From NCBI RefSeq assembly GCF_003254395.2, contig NC_037645.1, forward strand, positions 9,609,229-9,673,228: a stretch of 64,000 bases of DNA. Direction: 5' to 3'. Under the pieces are notes generated by a model. It worked only from the letters and a program-made list of their open reading frames with translations, had not been told where the DNA came from and ran no database searches. This document shows, piece after piece, positions 47,480-61,056 of this stretch. The stretch is from Apis mellifera (taxonomy: Eukaryota; Arthropoda; Insecta; Hymenoptera; Apidae). Made by a program: the position numbers and the translations under genes. The first letter of the stretch is position 1. Every line of letters starts with the position of its first letter.

Positions 47480-48610
47480 CGTCGATGATCGAATTTTCCT
47501 TTCCTAACGCAAGCGTCGAAGAACGATATCCCGAGACGCTTAAGAGGTTAGAATCGAAAGGGAAGAGGCACGCTTTAAAAAGAACTTTAAGGATACGCGA
47601 ACTTGCTGATAAACTTGCCTTCGGGACTTCTATTATCAGTTTGGCACAAAGTAAATACGGTTTCTCCCCTCTTTTCCCTCCACACACGGTTAAAAAAAGA
47701 ATTCCAACAGAGTATCTGGATTCCTTTGGATTCGCACTGATCGCGTTGGCAGCGCAGAGGGCGCTGGCGGCGCGACTCGAGCAGGACACGGATTCGCTAT
47801 TCGCGAAACGAACGTTCTGGCAATCCGTGGCAGCCTTGTGTCCTTTTCTTTCTTTCTGTCTCTCTCTCTTCACTTCACGAACGCCCACATCCTTTATCAG
47901 AATCTACATTCACGGCTGAGATCACCGATCCTGGTCGGGTTCAAGGCCGATTACGAAGACCCCCCTCCTCCTCACTTTCGCCACTACTAGGGAGGGCCTC
48001 GTACGAGATCTTCCCTCGTCGTACCTCGTCGTATGATTTTTCTTATCTCAACCGGGACGGCCGGGCTCTCGTTTCTCTCACGGCCGACGACATTCCTACG
48101 GGATCAAAAGCGATCGTGGCGCGCCTCTGTTTGCATCGCGAAAGGACCTCGCCTCTCTCGGTATCCCTTCCCCCTCCCCCTCGCCTTCCGCCTCCTCGCC
48201 CTTTTTTATCGACGCTACGCCTCTCTTTTTGCTTTTCGCTCTCGACTCTTTTTGACCGACGAAGCTGCTTCGCGTTACAACGGATTGTCATTTCGTCGCT
48301 TTAAAAAGATTCTATTTTTTCTTTTTTTTTTAATGAATTGGAAAGAGAAGATGCAAAGCGAAATTTAAGAAGGGAATGGCAGGATTTGAAATTGCGCGTT
48401 GAACGCACGAGGTCGCCGTCCAAACATGGCGTAAACAAGCGCGTTTGATGTACTCCGGCGGCGTTTGTCGCCGGCACAATAAACCTGCCGGTGTGTCGTA
48501 GATGCGCGAGTAAACTTCGCAAGAGATTATACCCGCCCACGCCAACCACTCGTCCGTCCCCTCCTTCTTCTTCTCCTTCTTCTTTTTTTTTTCTTACCAC
48601 GATTTATTCC
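47480..48610. other. GC-rich unique block with open frames on both strands
   Basis: 47485-47919 is open on the plus strand (144 codons) and 47427-47888 on the minus strand (153 codons), both with fairly ordinary amino-acid composition but without a recognised domain or good start context. 48030-48600 is C/T-rich and CpG-rich with several overlapping frames of low complexity. No gene is called; 47485-47919 is the best candidate in the window for an unrecognised exon. Confidence 0.3.
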
Positions 48611-49660
48611 GCTGGTTTATTCCGGGCCCTGGTTTCGTAACGCTGCACCGTTTCAAACATTTCCCTAGAAACCTTTAGCTTTAGCTTTCCTCTTCGTCAC
48701 GGCCTCTTCATCTAAATTGTACCTGTGTAGACAGATTTCTCCGTTTAATATATTAGAACGTGTCTCTTGTATGTATATATATATATATATATATAAGTGT
48801 ATATCAAGTATGAAAAGTGAAAGAAGAAGAAGGAGAAAAAAAGGAACGGTTAAAAGTAAAGTTGGAATTAAAAGGGAAGCTAGATATTTTTATATTCCGG
48901 GACATCGAAACTCCATTTGCAGTGGAGTTTTTTTCCTCCCCCTCTCTAATTACCAAAACATCCGCGAGGAACGAGGAGAGATTTTTATCGAGGATCCCGA
49001 TCGAGAGATTGTTCGGTTCGTTCGCAGTTTTAGAGAAGGCTCTCCTCTCCTCTCCTCTCCTCTCCTCTCCTCTCGTTCTTAATTACTTAGAACGATCGAG
49101 GTAACCAGTTGGCGGTATAATGTTGCGTAGTGGTTCCGCGTTTCTTTCTTTTCCTCCTCTTTCTTTTTCTTCTTGCTTTGCGAAGATCGCCGAGATTCAC
49201 CGAGTTGTTTCCAACTTTCTCTTTGTTCTCTCTTTCTCTCTCTCTGTCTCTCTCTGTCTCTGTTTGACTGGTCGGCTTCCTGAATCGTTATTCCTGCCCG
49301 TCTTTGCCGAGGATCCTGTCTCAAACAATCTTCAAGGGGAACGCAATTAGCAGCGATGAAAACGAGACCTTTGACGCGTTGCCGCCTTTAATCGATCATT
49401 TAGCTGCCTTAATTTCGTCCCTAACAAACGAACCCTTTTTAACGGTTAGCAGTTGAGTAAAAGTTGTACGCTTTTTGATCGGTCAGCTAACTAGGGAAAT
49501 TCCTAGTTATATTCCTAGTTAAATTTTTATATCTATATGTTACATTATGTAATATTTGTATATATTAAATTATATAATAATTAATAAATTGTATATAATA
49601 GAATTTTTATTATTATATTTTAAACGGTAATTAGGCGATCATTATGAGATTTTATTATAT
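48611..49660. other. Unique region with simple repeats, no gene recognised
   Basis: (TA)n at about 48774-48795, a CTCTC/CCTCT array at about 49039-49075, a CT-rich tract at about 49226-49262, then AT-rich DNA from 49490. Open frames of about 80-120 codons pass through the simple repeats and are unconvincing. Confidence 0.45.
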
Positions 49661-50830
49661 TTGTGTTCACAGAGAATGGAAGAGACTTAAATTAATCCAA
49701 GATCGGTTTAAGATTCTATAAGAAAATTTTATAGATGTGAGAATATTGAAATTTAAAAAAATATCTGGAAAACAAAACTTTTTATGATATCTGTGAGAAT
49801 AGAAATTAATCAGTTTAAGATTCTATAGGAAAATTATAGATATTATAGAAGATTGAAATTTAAAAAAATATGTAGAAAACGAAACTTTTTATATCTGTGA
49901 GAATATAAGACTTAAATTAATCCAAGATTGGTTTAAGATTCTATAGGAAAATTTTATAAATATGAGAATATTGAAATTATATAGAAAATGAAATTTTTTA
50001 TGATATCTGTGAGAATAGAAGACTTAAATTAATTCAAGATTGGTTTAAGATTTTAAGGAAAATTATAGATATTATAGAATATTATAGAAATTTAAAAAAA
50101 TATATAGGAAATGAAACTTTTTATGATATCTGTGAGAATGGAAGACTTAAATTAATCCAAGATCGGTTTAAGATTTTAAGGAAAATTATAGATATTATAG
50201 AATATTATAGAAATTTAAAAAAATTGTAGAAAAGGAAACTTTTTATGATATCTGTGAGAATAGAAGACTTAAATTAATTCAAAATCAGTTTAAAATTCTA
50301 TAAGAAAATTTTATAAATATGAGAATATTGAAATTATATAGAAAATGAAATTTTTTATGATATCTGTGAGAATAGAAGACTTAAATTAATCCAAGGTCGG
50401 TTTAAGATTCTCTAAGAAAATTTTATAGATGTGAGAACATTGAAATTTAAAAAAATATATATATAAATAAAACTTTTTATGATATCTGTGAGAATAGAAG
50501 ACTTAAAGATTAATCAGTTTAAGATTCTATAGGAAAATTATAGATATTATAGAAGATTGAAATTTAAAAAAATATGTAGAAAAAGAAACTTTTTATGATA
50601 TCTGTGAGAATAGAAGACTTAAAGATTAATCAGTTTAAGATTCTATAGGAAAATTATAGATATTATAGAAGATTGAAATTTAAAAAAATATATATAAATG
50701 AAACTTTTTATGATATCTGTGAAAATAGAAGACTTAAATTAATCCAAGATCGGTTTAAGATACTATAGGAAAATTTTATAAATATGAGAATATTGAAATT
50801 TAAAAAAATATATAGAAAACAAAACTGAAA
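49661..50830. repeat. AT-rich minisatellite, about 100-125-bp units, about 10 copies
   Basis: ATGATATCTGTGAGAATAGA recurs from 49790 to 50715 with CTTAAATTAATCCAAGATCG, GTTTAAGATTCTATAGGAAA, ATTATAGATATTATAGAA and GAAATTTAAAAAAATATATA. Two sub-types differ in TTTTATAAATATGAGAATATTG versus TATAGATATTATAGAAGATTG and are interspersed. Confidence 0.9.
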
Positions 50831-51567
50831 CACAAATTATTAAAACGCAATTAAGAAATTTCTAAATTACTAAAGATAAATTATTAAAGATCCCAGAATC
50901 CAAACACTTGAAAATAATAGATACAAGTTGATAAAAACAATTTTCAGGAACATTAAACAAAATATACAAATATATTGGGAAATTTCACGAATTTAGAGTA
51001 GAGAAACTCTTTAAGAAATGACTTAAGACTAAATAACTTTTCTTAAATTTACCAACATTTCGATTTTCGAAATCGAAAAATCTAACGGACTATTTCGCGA
51101 TGAACTTGCTTCACCGATTTCTTCGCGAGTTCTTCGAGACAAAAATACCGGGCGAGCAACGTGCTCGAAAATGTACACAAACGGCCGGTTGTGCCCGGCC
51201 ATGTGCGACCGCGTAAAAAAGAAGAGAATGAACGAAACGTTGGAGGAGCAGGGAGGTCAAAGGGGCCATGAGCGGCCAGGAGGAGGGGGAGGAGGAGGAT
51301 TCGTTCGCCGCGGGAGGTCCTAGTGAACGTATCCGTGGTTCTTGACCTCACCGCGCCGTCTCGACACAATTTTCGCACCGATCAAACAAACCTCGAGCTT
51401 TTATTCGAATCGTCACCGTCAACCAATCCATTCTCGATTAATTGTTCTCGAAACTTTCTCGAAATTCGATCTTTTTTTTTTTTTTGTGCACCTCGAAACT
51501 TTTCTCAAGACAGCTTTTTCTATCTTGAGGATTATTCTATTATCGTTTATCACGGGCAATTTTAGGA
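50831..51567. other. Unique sequence with GC-rich block 51090-51430
   Basis: AT-rich to 51060. The GC-rich part has a GGA-rich purine stretch (51278-51300) and a 98-codon minus frame of low information. 51470-51485 is a T run. No gene recognised. Confidence 0.4.
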
Positions 51568-52497
51568 ATTTTAGGGTTATTTTTTTGAAATCGTTCTAGG
51601 GAATTTTTTCCCATTCTTTCGTTTTCTTCGATGGTGCTACGATTCTTTATATTCAAATTAACGCCTGTAAAGAAAAAAATTTGTTCTTCGTTATGGAATA
51701 ACGCTCGTTTCATTACAGAATTTTAGGGTTGTTTTTTTAAAATCGTTCTAGGGAATTTTTTTCCATTCTTTCGTTTTCTTCGATGGTGCTACGATTCTTT
51801 ATATTCAAATTAACGACTGTAAAGAAAAAAATTTGTTCTTCGTTATAGAATAACGCTCGTTTCATTACAGAATTTTAGGGTTATTTTTTTAAAATCGTTC
51901 TAGGGAATTTTTTCCCATTCTTTCGTTTTCTTCGATGGTGCTACGATTCTTTATATATATGGAAGCATATTACAGCCTGTAAAGGAGAAAATTTGTTCTT
52001 CGTTGTGGAATAACGCTCGTTTCATTACAGAATTTTAGGGTTGTTTTTTTAAAATCGTTCTAGGGAATTTTTTCCCATTCTTTCGTTTTCTTCGATGGTG
52101 CTACGATTCTTTATATTCAAATTAACGCCTGTAAAGAAAAAAATTTGTTCTTCGTTGTGGAATAACGCTCGTTTCATTACAGAATTTTAGGGTTATTTTT
52201 TTAAAATCGTTCTAGGGAATTTTTTCCCATTCTTTCGTTTTCTTCGATGGTGCTACGATTCTTTATATTCAAATTAACGCCTGTAAAGGAGAAAATTTGT
52301 TCTTCGTCGTGGAATAACGCTCGTTTCATTACAGAATTTTAGGGTTGTTTCTTTAAAATCGTTCTAGGGAATTTTTTCCCATTCTTTCGTTTTCTTCGAT
52401 GGTGCTACGATTCTTTATATATATACGGAAGCATTATATTCAAATCAACGCCTGTAAAGGAGAAAATTTGTTCTTTGTTGTGGAATAACGCTCGTTA
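51568..52497. repeat. Homogeneous minisatellite, about 152-160-bp unit, 6 copies
   Basis: Copies begin with ATTTTAGGGTTRTTTTTTTA near 51568, 51720, 51872, 52031, 52185 and 52334. They proceed through ATCGTTCTAGGGAATTTTTT, CCCATTCTTTCGTTTTCTTC, GATGGTGCTACGATTCTTTA and GGAATAACGCTCGTTTCATT. Substitutions are few. Two units (3 and 6) share an insertion with TATATGGAAGCAT or TATATACGGAAGCAT, so they descend from a common variant. Confidence 0.97.
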
Positions 52498-53464
52498 ATT
52501 CGACGAATTTTTCGCACAAGATATTTCGATCTATTTCACCCACCTCCGTGGGAAACTTTTCTACCGTGTAATTATCAACCTGTTCGAACTACCTATCTCG
52601 TCGGAGAAGAGAAAAATATTATTCTTCAGGGAGTTAACGCGTTATTCTCTGGTACAATGTGTTAATGCCTTGGAACGGTGTTCTAGGGAAGTTTTGGTTT
52701 TTGCATAGAAGTGGCGTAGAACACGCGATATGAAGAAGCGTTCAAGAGGATTGAAAATATCGTGTTTTGAATGGACGAGTTTAAATCGAATCGATCGTCA
52801 TAAAAATGAAAGGCGAAAGGCTTTGCGTTGCGACTGTGCGTTCCACCGAAAATTGATTATTTTTGACCGGTTCCCAGACAGAGCTGAGGCCAAGACTCGT
52901 TTTACCCGTAAGCTCCCGTGAAATCGATAAATTGCGACCGACCGGTCGCAAATTCGCTTCTTTAATGCGGCTTTGCTCTAACGAGCCTAATAATTCTGCC
53001 AGAGCATGGTCGGCCAAGTTTATAGTTCCTCGTAAAATCTTAAAAACAGATGGGAAAGTTGCATTCGTAATATTGGCCGCCCTGTCACGGCCCTCGGCCA
53101 CAAACCTCTGGATCATCTCGGCGAGGAAAGAAGAAGAAGAAAGAAAGGAAAGAAAGGAAGAAGGGAAATCATAATTTCGTTTAACCCCCGAGTCTCGATA
53201 ATTCTTAACAAACGACGAGTCCTCTAAACTCTGCTACGATTTACAATCGTTGTATGTAAATCGAGGATTAAAAAGAACGAAGGTATTCAGACAAAATAAT
53301 ATCGGTGGAAAGATAAATTTCTAAATTTCTCCGTTTATATATTTTTGCAACGCATTTGCGAAATGATTCGATGATTGGAAAGAGGATCGAGGAAGAGCGC
53401 CGTTCTATAAATGTTTTCGGAACGCGTGCTATTTTCGATCGTGTAACCAATTCCGCGAGTGCAT
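52498..53464. other. Unique block with overlapping open frames
   Basis: 52720-53120 is GC-balanced. A 111-codon minus frame (52781-53116) and a 103-codon plus frame (52863-53174) overlap; composition is ordinary but no family is recognised. A perfect inverted repeat (arms TTGCGACC / GGTCGCAA, spacer GACC) lies at about 52932-52951. The plus frame ends in a GAA/GAAAG purine tract (53120-53165). Confidence 0.35.
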
Positions 53465-55205
53465 TCGATAGGTTTGTTCCTCGTAAATTAATTTTCTTAA
53501 TTATTTAATGGAGATTTCCATCGAAAGTTGTACGAATCTAAGGGAATATAATCGATCGTTAAGCGTAGTTCGCGTAAAAGTTACTAGAACTTTCGATTTC
53601 GATCGTTAGTGTACGCATTCGATACGTCCCTGGTAAATTAATTTTCTTAATTATTTAATGGAGATTTCCATCCAGAATTGTACGAATCTAAGTTGTACGA
53701 ATATAATCAATCGTTACGTAGTTCGCGTAAAAGTTACTAGAACTTTCGGTTTCGTTCGTGACAACGAATGTGCGTATAAGTTAGTGCATGCATTCGATAC
53801 GTTTGTTATAAATTAATTTTTTTAATTATTTAATGGAGATTTTCATCGAGAGTTGTACGAATCTAAGGGAATATAATCGATCGTTAAGCGTAGTTCGCGT
53901 AAAAGTTACTAGAACTTTCGATCGATTATAGAAGGGAATATATCGAATATAATCGTTAAGTATAATTCGTGTAAAAGTTACTAGAACTTTCGGTTTCGTT
54001 CGTGACGACAAAGATGCATAGGTTAGTGCACGCATTCGATATGTTTGTCCCTGGTAAATTAATTTTCTTAATTATTTAATGGAGATTTTCATCGAAAGTT
54101 GTACGAATCTAAGGAATATAATCGATCGTTTGCGTAAAAATTACTAGAACTTTCGGTTTCGTTCGTGACGACGAAGGTGCATATAGGTTAATGCACACAT
54201 TTGATATGTTTGTTCCTAAATTAATTTTCTTAATTATTTAATAGAGATTTTCATCCAGAATTGTACGAATCCAAGGGAATATAATCGATCGTTAAGCATA
54301 GTTCGCGTAAAACTTACTAGAACTTTCGGTTTCGTTCGTGATGACGAAGGTGCGTATAGGTTAGTGCACGCATTCGATACGTTTGTTATAAATTAATTTT
54401 CTTAATTATTTAACGGAGATTTCCGATTTCAAAGTTGTACGAATTTAAGTTGTACGAATATAATCGATCGTTAAGCATAGTTTGCGTAAAAGTTACTAGA
54501 ACTTTCGACACGAAGGTTAATGCACGCATTCCATACATTTGTTATAAATTAATTTTCTTAATTATTTAATGGAGATTTCCGATTTCAGAGTTGTACGAAT
54601 CTAAGTTGTACGAATATAATCGATCGTTAAGCTAAAAGTTACTAGAACTTTCGGTTTCATTCGTGACGACGAAGGTGCGTATAATTATATATATTTATAT
54701 TTAATTATTTAATGGAGATTTCCATCCAGAGTTCTAAGGGAATATATACGAATCTAAGGGAATATAATCAATTATAGAAGGGAATATATCGAATATAATC
54801 GTTAAACATAGTTCGTGAAAAAATTACTGAAAAAAATTATTGAAAAAAGTTACTTTTAGTTTCGTTCGTGATAACGAAAGTGCGTATAGGTTAGTGCACG
54901 CATTCGATACATTTGTCCCATTTGTTATATATTAATTCTTTTAATTATTTAATGGAGATTTCCATCCAGAATTGTACAAATCTAAAGGAATATAATCGAT
55001 CGTTAAACGTAGTTCGCGTAAAAGTTACTAGAACTTTCGGTTTCGTTCGTGACGACGAAGATGCGTATAGTTCCTCATAAATTAATTCTCTTAATTATTT
55101 AATGGAGATTTCCACCCAGAATTGTACGAATCTAATCGATCGTTAAGCATAGTTAAAAGTTATTAGAACTTTCGGTTTCGTTCGAAGGTGCGTATAGGTT
55201 AGGAT
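53465..55205. repeat. Minisatellite, about 150-180-bp units, about 10 copies
   Basis: Units share AATTAATTTTCTTAATTATT, TAATGGAGATTTCCATC, AGTTGTACGAATCTAAGG, AATATAATCGATCGTTAAGC, GTAGTTCGCGTAAAAGTTAC, TAGAACTTTCGGTTTCGTTC and GGTGCGTATAGGTTAGTGCA. The TTAATTATTTAATGGAG motif marks copies near 53500, 53650, 53825, 54070, 54235, 54405, 54560, 54705, 54945 and 55095. Several units are truncated or contain a nested duplication. Each fuller unit has the inverted pair AAAGTT / AACTTT around ACTAG. Confidence 0.92.
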
Positions 55206-57960
55206 GCCATGTGTCGCTCGACGATATTTACGATTTATGGATTTTTCCCTAACGTATTCGACGATAAAAAAAAAAGAAGAAGGAAAAGAAAGAAAGTCAA
55301 AATAATTTCGAAAAATTTGAATCGAGGTTAGAAATATTCAATATCAGGAAAAGATTTTGCAAAAAGTGTTATTCAAAGAATTGTATCGTAACTCAAACGT
55401 AAAATAAAATAATGCCTCTCCATCACGAGTGTATATTGTTTGCGGTTTCAAGGTTAAAATTTTTGGCTATAATTTCAATTTTACTTCGCCCATTACGAAA
55501 TCCCGCGTATGTGTAATGGAAACTGCGAACAATTCGTCCGGTTATTTTCCAGCTTTGTAACGTTACTTAGATATTTATAAGTCGAGGTGTCCGCCGTCTC
55601 CAGTTTCTAATAATTTTGCGGGGATTACGAACTCGTGATGTATTTCGCGGTTGGAAGCTAGAATGATGCACGTGCTATTTCGAGGTGTGGAGACCCAGTT
55701 GCATTTCTCGACCCGCGTGTAACGAAACTGGCAATCTCCTCCTTCGTTGTTCCCATTAGCCGAGAAATTCGATACGGTTCGGGGTAAAAACGAAAATCCA
55801 TTCTCGAGACTCGCGCCGTTTCAACTTCGTGAAATTTCATTCACGAATTTAGAATTTTTAAAATTTGTTGGTTCAAGGCCCCTTCCTTTCCTTCCTTCAA
55901 GTTCAAGAGTTTCTCGAGAGATCGATCAACAGGCATTCCGTGATACGCGTTATCGTAAGATAAGAACGTAAGATAAGCTTCATCGAGTTTTCGAAAGAAA
56001 AAAATTTCTTTCCAAAAAAAAAAAAAAAGAATTTATATTCCGATTCTTGATAACGATCGATTCGATCGTTGATTCGATAAATTTGAAAGTTGAGTTCGAA
56101 CGATTGATAATAAAGATAAAACGAGAAAAATAAAATTTTGGTTTTACGAAATGTGAATGCAAAATCGTGGTGGACGATGGATTTTATCGAGAAAGAGAAG
56201 TCCGTCGTTGAGCGGAGCGAAAAAAGAATCGCCGCGAGATGGTGACGGGTGTCCTTGACCGTGATCTACGAATGGACCAATGATGTCGCGTCACCGGGTT
56301 ATTTTAATATCAAAGGCGCTATTATTAACGCGTAACCCGATAGACTCAGTAGTAGCTCGTAGAAGAATGAGAATTCTTCGTGGAAACGCTATGATTTTCA
56401 ATATCCGATTCAAATTTCCCGCCAAATTAACTCTCCCACACGCGCTCGTCGTTATATTTAACTCGAGAGAGAGAGAGAGCGTAATCGATTCACGCTAACG
56501 ATACGATTTAAACAATTTCAACAACAAATTATTCCTTTCTCGATATAATAGAATAAAACGACGAGTTTCGAATTCAAGGATCGATTATATTCGTTTTAAT
56601 AACGCTAGAATTTGACGAGCATTATTAGCAAACCTTCCTCTCTTTTCACCTCTGCGTCGTGTCACGCGTTCGTATGACTTGGCATTCAGCCTTGTTCTAT
56701 GAACTAGATCGACGTGTGTGTTGTGTGTGCATTGACAGAGGACAGAGGTAGAGATGGGTAGGGAGAGCGAGCGAGAGAGAGAGAGCGAGCGGCCGCTTAT
56801 CTCCTTCCTTCCGCACGCTTCAGCCTGTGTCGACGTTTTTTGTCGGATCCTTCTTCCATCGCTTCCCCCTCCACTCCCCTCTTCTCCATTTCTCGCGCAT
56901 CCTTCTTCCCTTTTCAACTCCCAACTGCCAATATGTTTTTTCCTCCTCTTCTCGTTCCTCGGTGAATTCGGTGAAGACAATAATAATATTTTTCTTCTAA
57001 TTCGTTTAGAATTAAATAGGAAAGGAAAAATAGATGCGATACGTGTGTGTATATAAATAAAACGATATGTAATATCTGTTATTGGTTGATTTTTTTTTTT
57101 TCTTCTTTATTCTAACCTAGAATTCCTTCTTCAAAGAGAGTTCGTCTTTCCTTACAATTCTTTCTTTCGTTTTTTTTTTTTTTATTTTTTGTTTTCTTTT
57201 TCGAGACATTTCTTTCTTCTTCCTTTGTTCATCGTCGTGACACGTGTTACACTTTTATGTTCCATTGACTTGTTCTCTCGAGCTTTTCTCCCCGCTCCTC
57301 CCCTCTCTCGCCCGACTCTGTCCCGGTAATTCGCCTTTGATCTTCGTTCTTTGCTAGAATCTTTTGTCCTCCACCGGTTTTCCTTTCAATCTGTTTTTCG
57401 TCTTAATGATCCCCCTATTTTTTTTCTCTCTCTCAGCCTCGTCTTTCTTCCTCTCGCTATCATATTTTTTATATTATTATAACTTAATAATAGTTCCATC
57501 TCTCGTATAATTAAATACTAAATTAATATTAATTAATATTAAATTAATAATAAAAAAAATTCCTCGACGTATATTTTTTCATTCTAAATTTCTAAATTCT
57601 CCTCTCCAACTTGTTCTTCCGTTTCCACTCGCGCGCTCCCACTTGCGTTTTCATTGCGACGGACGCGTTCGACGATGGCGTCGTTGTCAGCGTCTCTTCT
57701 GCCCTACTTGCAACGCGCATGCACCCCTGGTGCAGCGCGGAATAACCGAGAAATCGATCCCTCGGCCCCCTTCCTGTCTCTCTCTCTCTCTCTCTCTCTT
57801 TCTTTCTCTTTGTCGAGCGAACCACGTTCCCGGCTCTCCTCGATTTTCAATGGAAAATTCACTTCCACCCGCCTCTCCCACGCAAAAATCCATGGAGATT
57901 ACTTCTGCTTAACCAACATGTTCACGACGAATCGCACCGCGTCGATTTGAAAAGCGTAGA
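55206..57960. other. Unique region with GC-rich islands, no gene recognised
   Basis: Mixed composition with balanced stretches at 55600-55960, 56160-56460, 56630-56960 and 57600-57950. Simple tracts: an A run (56017-56029), (GA)n (56465-56478), GAGC/GA (56766-56790) and (CT)n (57777-57803). Frames of 80-131 codons overlap on both strands and pass through these tracts. Nothing is recognised. Confidence 0.4.
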
Positions 57961-59800
57961 TAAATTTTGCAAAGTTTATTTATTTATTTATTTATTTATT
58001 TTCTTTCGATTTTATTAACGTCTTCCTTGCGTTTTTCTTTATTTTTTCCTTCTAGATTCTACTTCTTCAAGATTTCTTCTTTTTTTATTATTTTATTGTG
58101 AGTCTTTGTGATCGGTCGCGAGTTGATAAAATAACGAAATAGTATAATGAAAATGGGACGATTAAATAAATTTCGTAAAGTTTATTTATTTTCTTTCGAT
58201 TTTATTAACGTCTTCCTTGCTTTTTCCTTTATTTTTTCCTTTCCAAAAAGAAAGTTGAAACGATGCATGGCTACTTCTTTCTCATCATTTCAAGATTTCT
58301 TCTTCTTTTATTCTTTTATTCTTTTATTATGACTTTTTGTAATCGATCGCGAGTTAATAAAATAAAATAATAGTATAATGAAAATGCTGGGGACGATTAA
58401 ATAAATTTCATAAAGTTTATTTATTTTTTTTTTTTTTTCTTTCGATCTTCCCTGCGTTTTCCTTTATTTTTTCCTTTCCAAAAAGAAAATTGAAATGTAT
58501 GGCTACTTCTTCATCATCATTTCAAGATTTCTTCTTCTTCTTTTATTCTTTTATTGTGAGTCTTTGTAATCGGTCGCGAGTTAATAAAATAACGAAATAT
58601 AAATAATGAAAATGGGATAACGATTAAATAAATTTCGTAAAGTTTATTTATTTTCTTTCGATTTTATTAACGTCTTCCTTTTTTCTTTATTTTTTTCTTT
58701 CCAAAAAGAAAGTTGAAACGATCTTCACTTCAAAATTTCTTCTTCTTCTTTTATTCTTTTATCGTAATTATCTTTGTAATTGGTCGCGAGTTAATAAAAT
58801 AACGAAATAGTATAATGAAAATGGGGAAAATGATTAAATAAATTTCGTAAAGTTTATTTATTTTTTTTCGATTTTATTAACGTCTTCCTTGCGTTTTCCT
58901 TTATTTTTTCTTCTCCAAAAAGAAAGTTGAAACAATGTATGGCTACTTCTTCCTCATCGTTTCAAGATTTCTTCTTTTTCTTTTATTCTTTTATTCTTTT
59001 ATTATGACTTTTTGTAATCAGTCGCGAGTTAATAAAATAACGAAATAGTATAATGAAAATGATACGATTAAATAAATTTCATAAAGTTTATTTATTTATT
59101 TTCTCGATCGATTTTACAATGTCTTCTTTGCGTTTTCCTTTATTTTTTCCTTTCCAAAAAGAAAATTGAAATGTATGTCTATTTCTTCGTCATCACTTCA
59201 AGATTTCTTTTTCTTTTATTCTTTTATCGTAATTATCTTTGTAATCAGTCGCGAGTTAATAAAATAACGAAATAGTATAATGAAAATGATACGATTAAAT
59301 AAATTTCATAAAGTTTATTTATTTATTTATTTTCTCGATCGATTTTACAATGTCTTCTTTGCATTTTCCTTTATTTTTTCCTTTCCAAAAAGAAAGTTGA
59401 AATGAAAGATGTATGGCTACTTCGTCGTCTTGATTTCAAGATTTCTTCTTCTTCTTTTATTCTTTTATCGTAATTATCGTGAGTCTTTATCGCGAATTAA
59501 TAAAATAACGAAATAGTATAATGAAAATGATACGATTAAATAAATTTCATAAAGTTTATTTATTTATTTATTTTCTCGATCGATTTTACAATGTTTTCTT
59601 TGCATTTTCCTTTATTTTTTTCTTTCCAAAAAGAAAGTTGAAACGATGCATGGCTACTTCTTCCTCATCACTTCAAGATTTCTTCTTCTTCTTCTTTTAT
59701 TCTTTTATGATAATTATTGTGAGTCTATATTCTTTTATCGTAATTATCGTGAGTCTTTGTCGCGAGTTAATAAAATAACGAAATAGATATAATGAAAATG
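57961..59800. repeat. Minisatellite, about 205-240-bp units, 8 copies
   Basis: AAATTTCRTAAAGTTTATTT recurs near 57972, 58178, 58411, 58638, 58852, 59083, 59310 and 59549. Units contain GATTTTATTAACGTCTTCC, TTTCCAAAAAGAAAGTTGAA, ATGTATGGCTACTTCTTC, TTCAAGATTTCTTCTTCTTT and GTCGCGAGTTAATAAAATAA. Later units carry the variant GATCGATTTTACAATGTCTT, a subfamily that spread by local duplication. An ATG-started frame of 61-85 codons recurs in several units but is not conserved in length. Confidence 0.95.
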
Positions 59801-60040
59801 AGGGAGGGAAGAAGATTATTAATCGACGGATTGCGGGCAGCTGGGTGGAAACTGGCGGAGGCTTCGTGGTCCCATTGAAGGGACATCGATCGCGGAGGCC
59901 CTCTCCGTTTGAATAGAAACGGTGTTACAGGCTGACTTTGCTCGAGAGAGACTCGGCCAGAGACAAAGTAAAGATCCCGTAGTCAGCAGAGCGTGTTGCG
60001 AGCCTTCTCCGATGCGCTGGAGTGGCTCAGCAGTTTCTGC
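59801..60040. other. GC-balanced unique block
   Basis: About 200 bp of non-repetitive, GC-balanced sequence between an array and a pyrimidine repeat. Candidate conserved non-coding element or small exon; no frame or splice pair is convincing. Confidence 0.35.
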
Positions 60041-60042
60041 TT

Positions 60043-60131
60043 AAACACTTCCCTTTCCTTTCCTTTCCTTTCCTTTCTGCGACTTCCCTTCCCTTCCCTT
60101 CCCTTCCCTTCCCTTCCCTTCCCTTCCCTTT
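60043..60131. repeat. (CCTTT)n and (CCCTT)n pentanucleotide arrays
   Basis: A CCTTT array (about 60048-60078), a short spacer, then a CCCTT array (about 60084-60130). Two closely related pentamers side by side. Confidence 0.95.
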
Positions 60132-60520
60132 GAAGAGAATCGAGAGATCTTTGAATCTTGCGAATCTCGTTTCCAATCCCCTCGAATCGCGACAATTATT
60201 TAATTCAATCGAGCGAGGAGAGCGATCGAGTCGAGGTTGAAATTTTCCAAACGAATATTTAGAATCAGAATTAGTGCATCGACGACGACGGAACAAACGA
60301 TGATAATAAATTTCCTATACGAATTTCGGTAGAAAATTATTTTAAGAATTATAATTATAAATATATTAAATAAATATATATATATATATATATAATATAT
60401 GATATATTAAATATATTACAAGATATAAATTTTTTTTTAATTTTAAGGTATATAATTATTTTAAGAATAAACTACAACAAAAAAGAAATCTTTTCTTTTC
60501 CTGTAATTCGTGAGTTAAAT
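60132..60520. other. Unique sequence with (TA)n
   Basis: Mixed DNA. (TA)n-rich at about 60360-60425. No gene. Confidence 0.5.
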
Positions 60521-61056
<536 letters not shown>

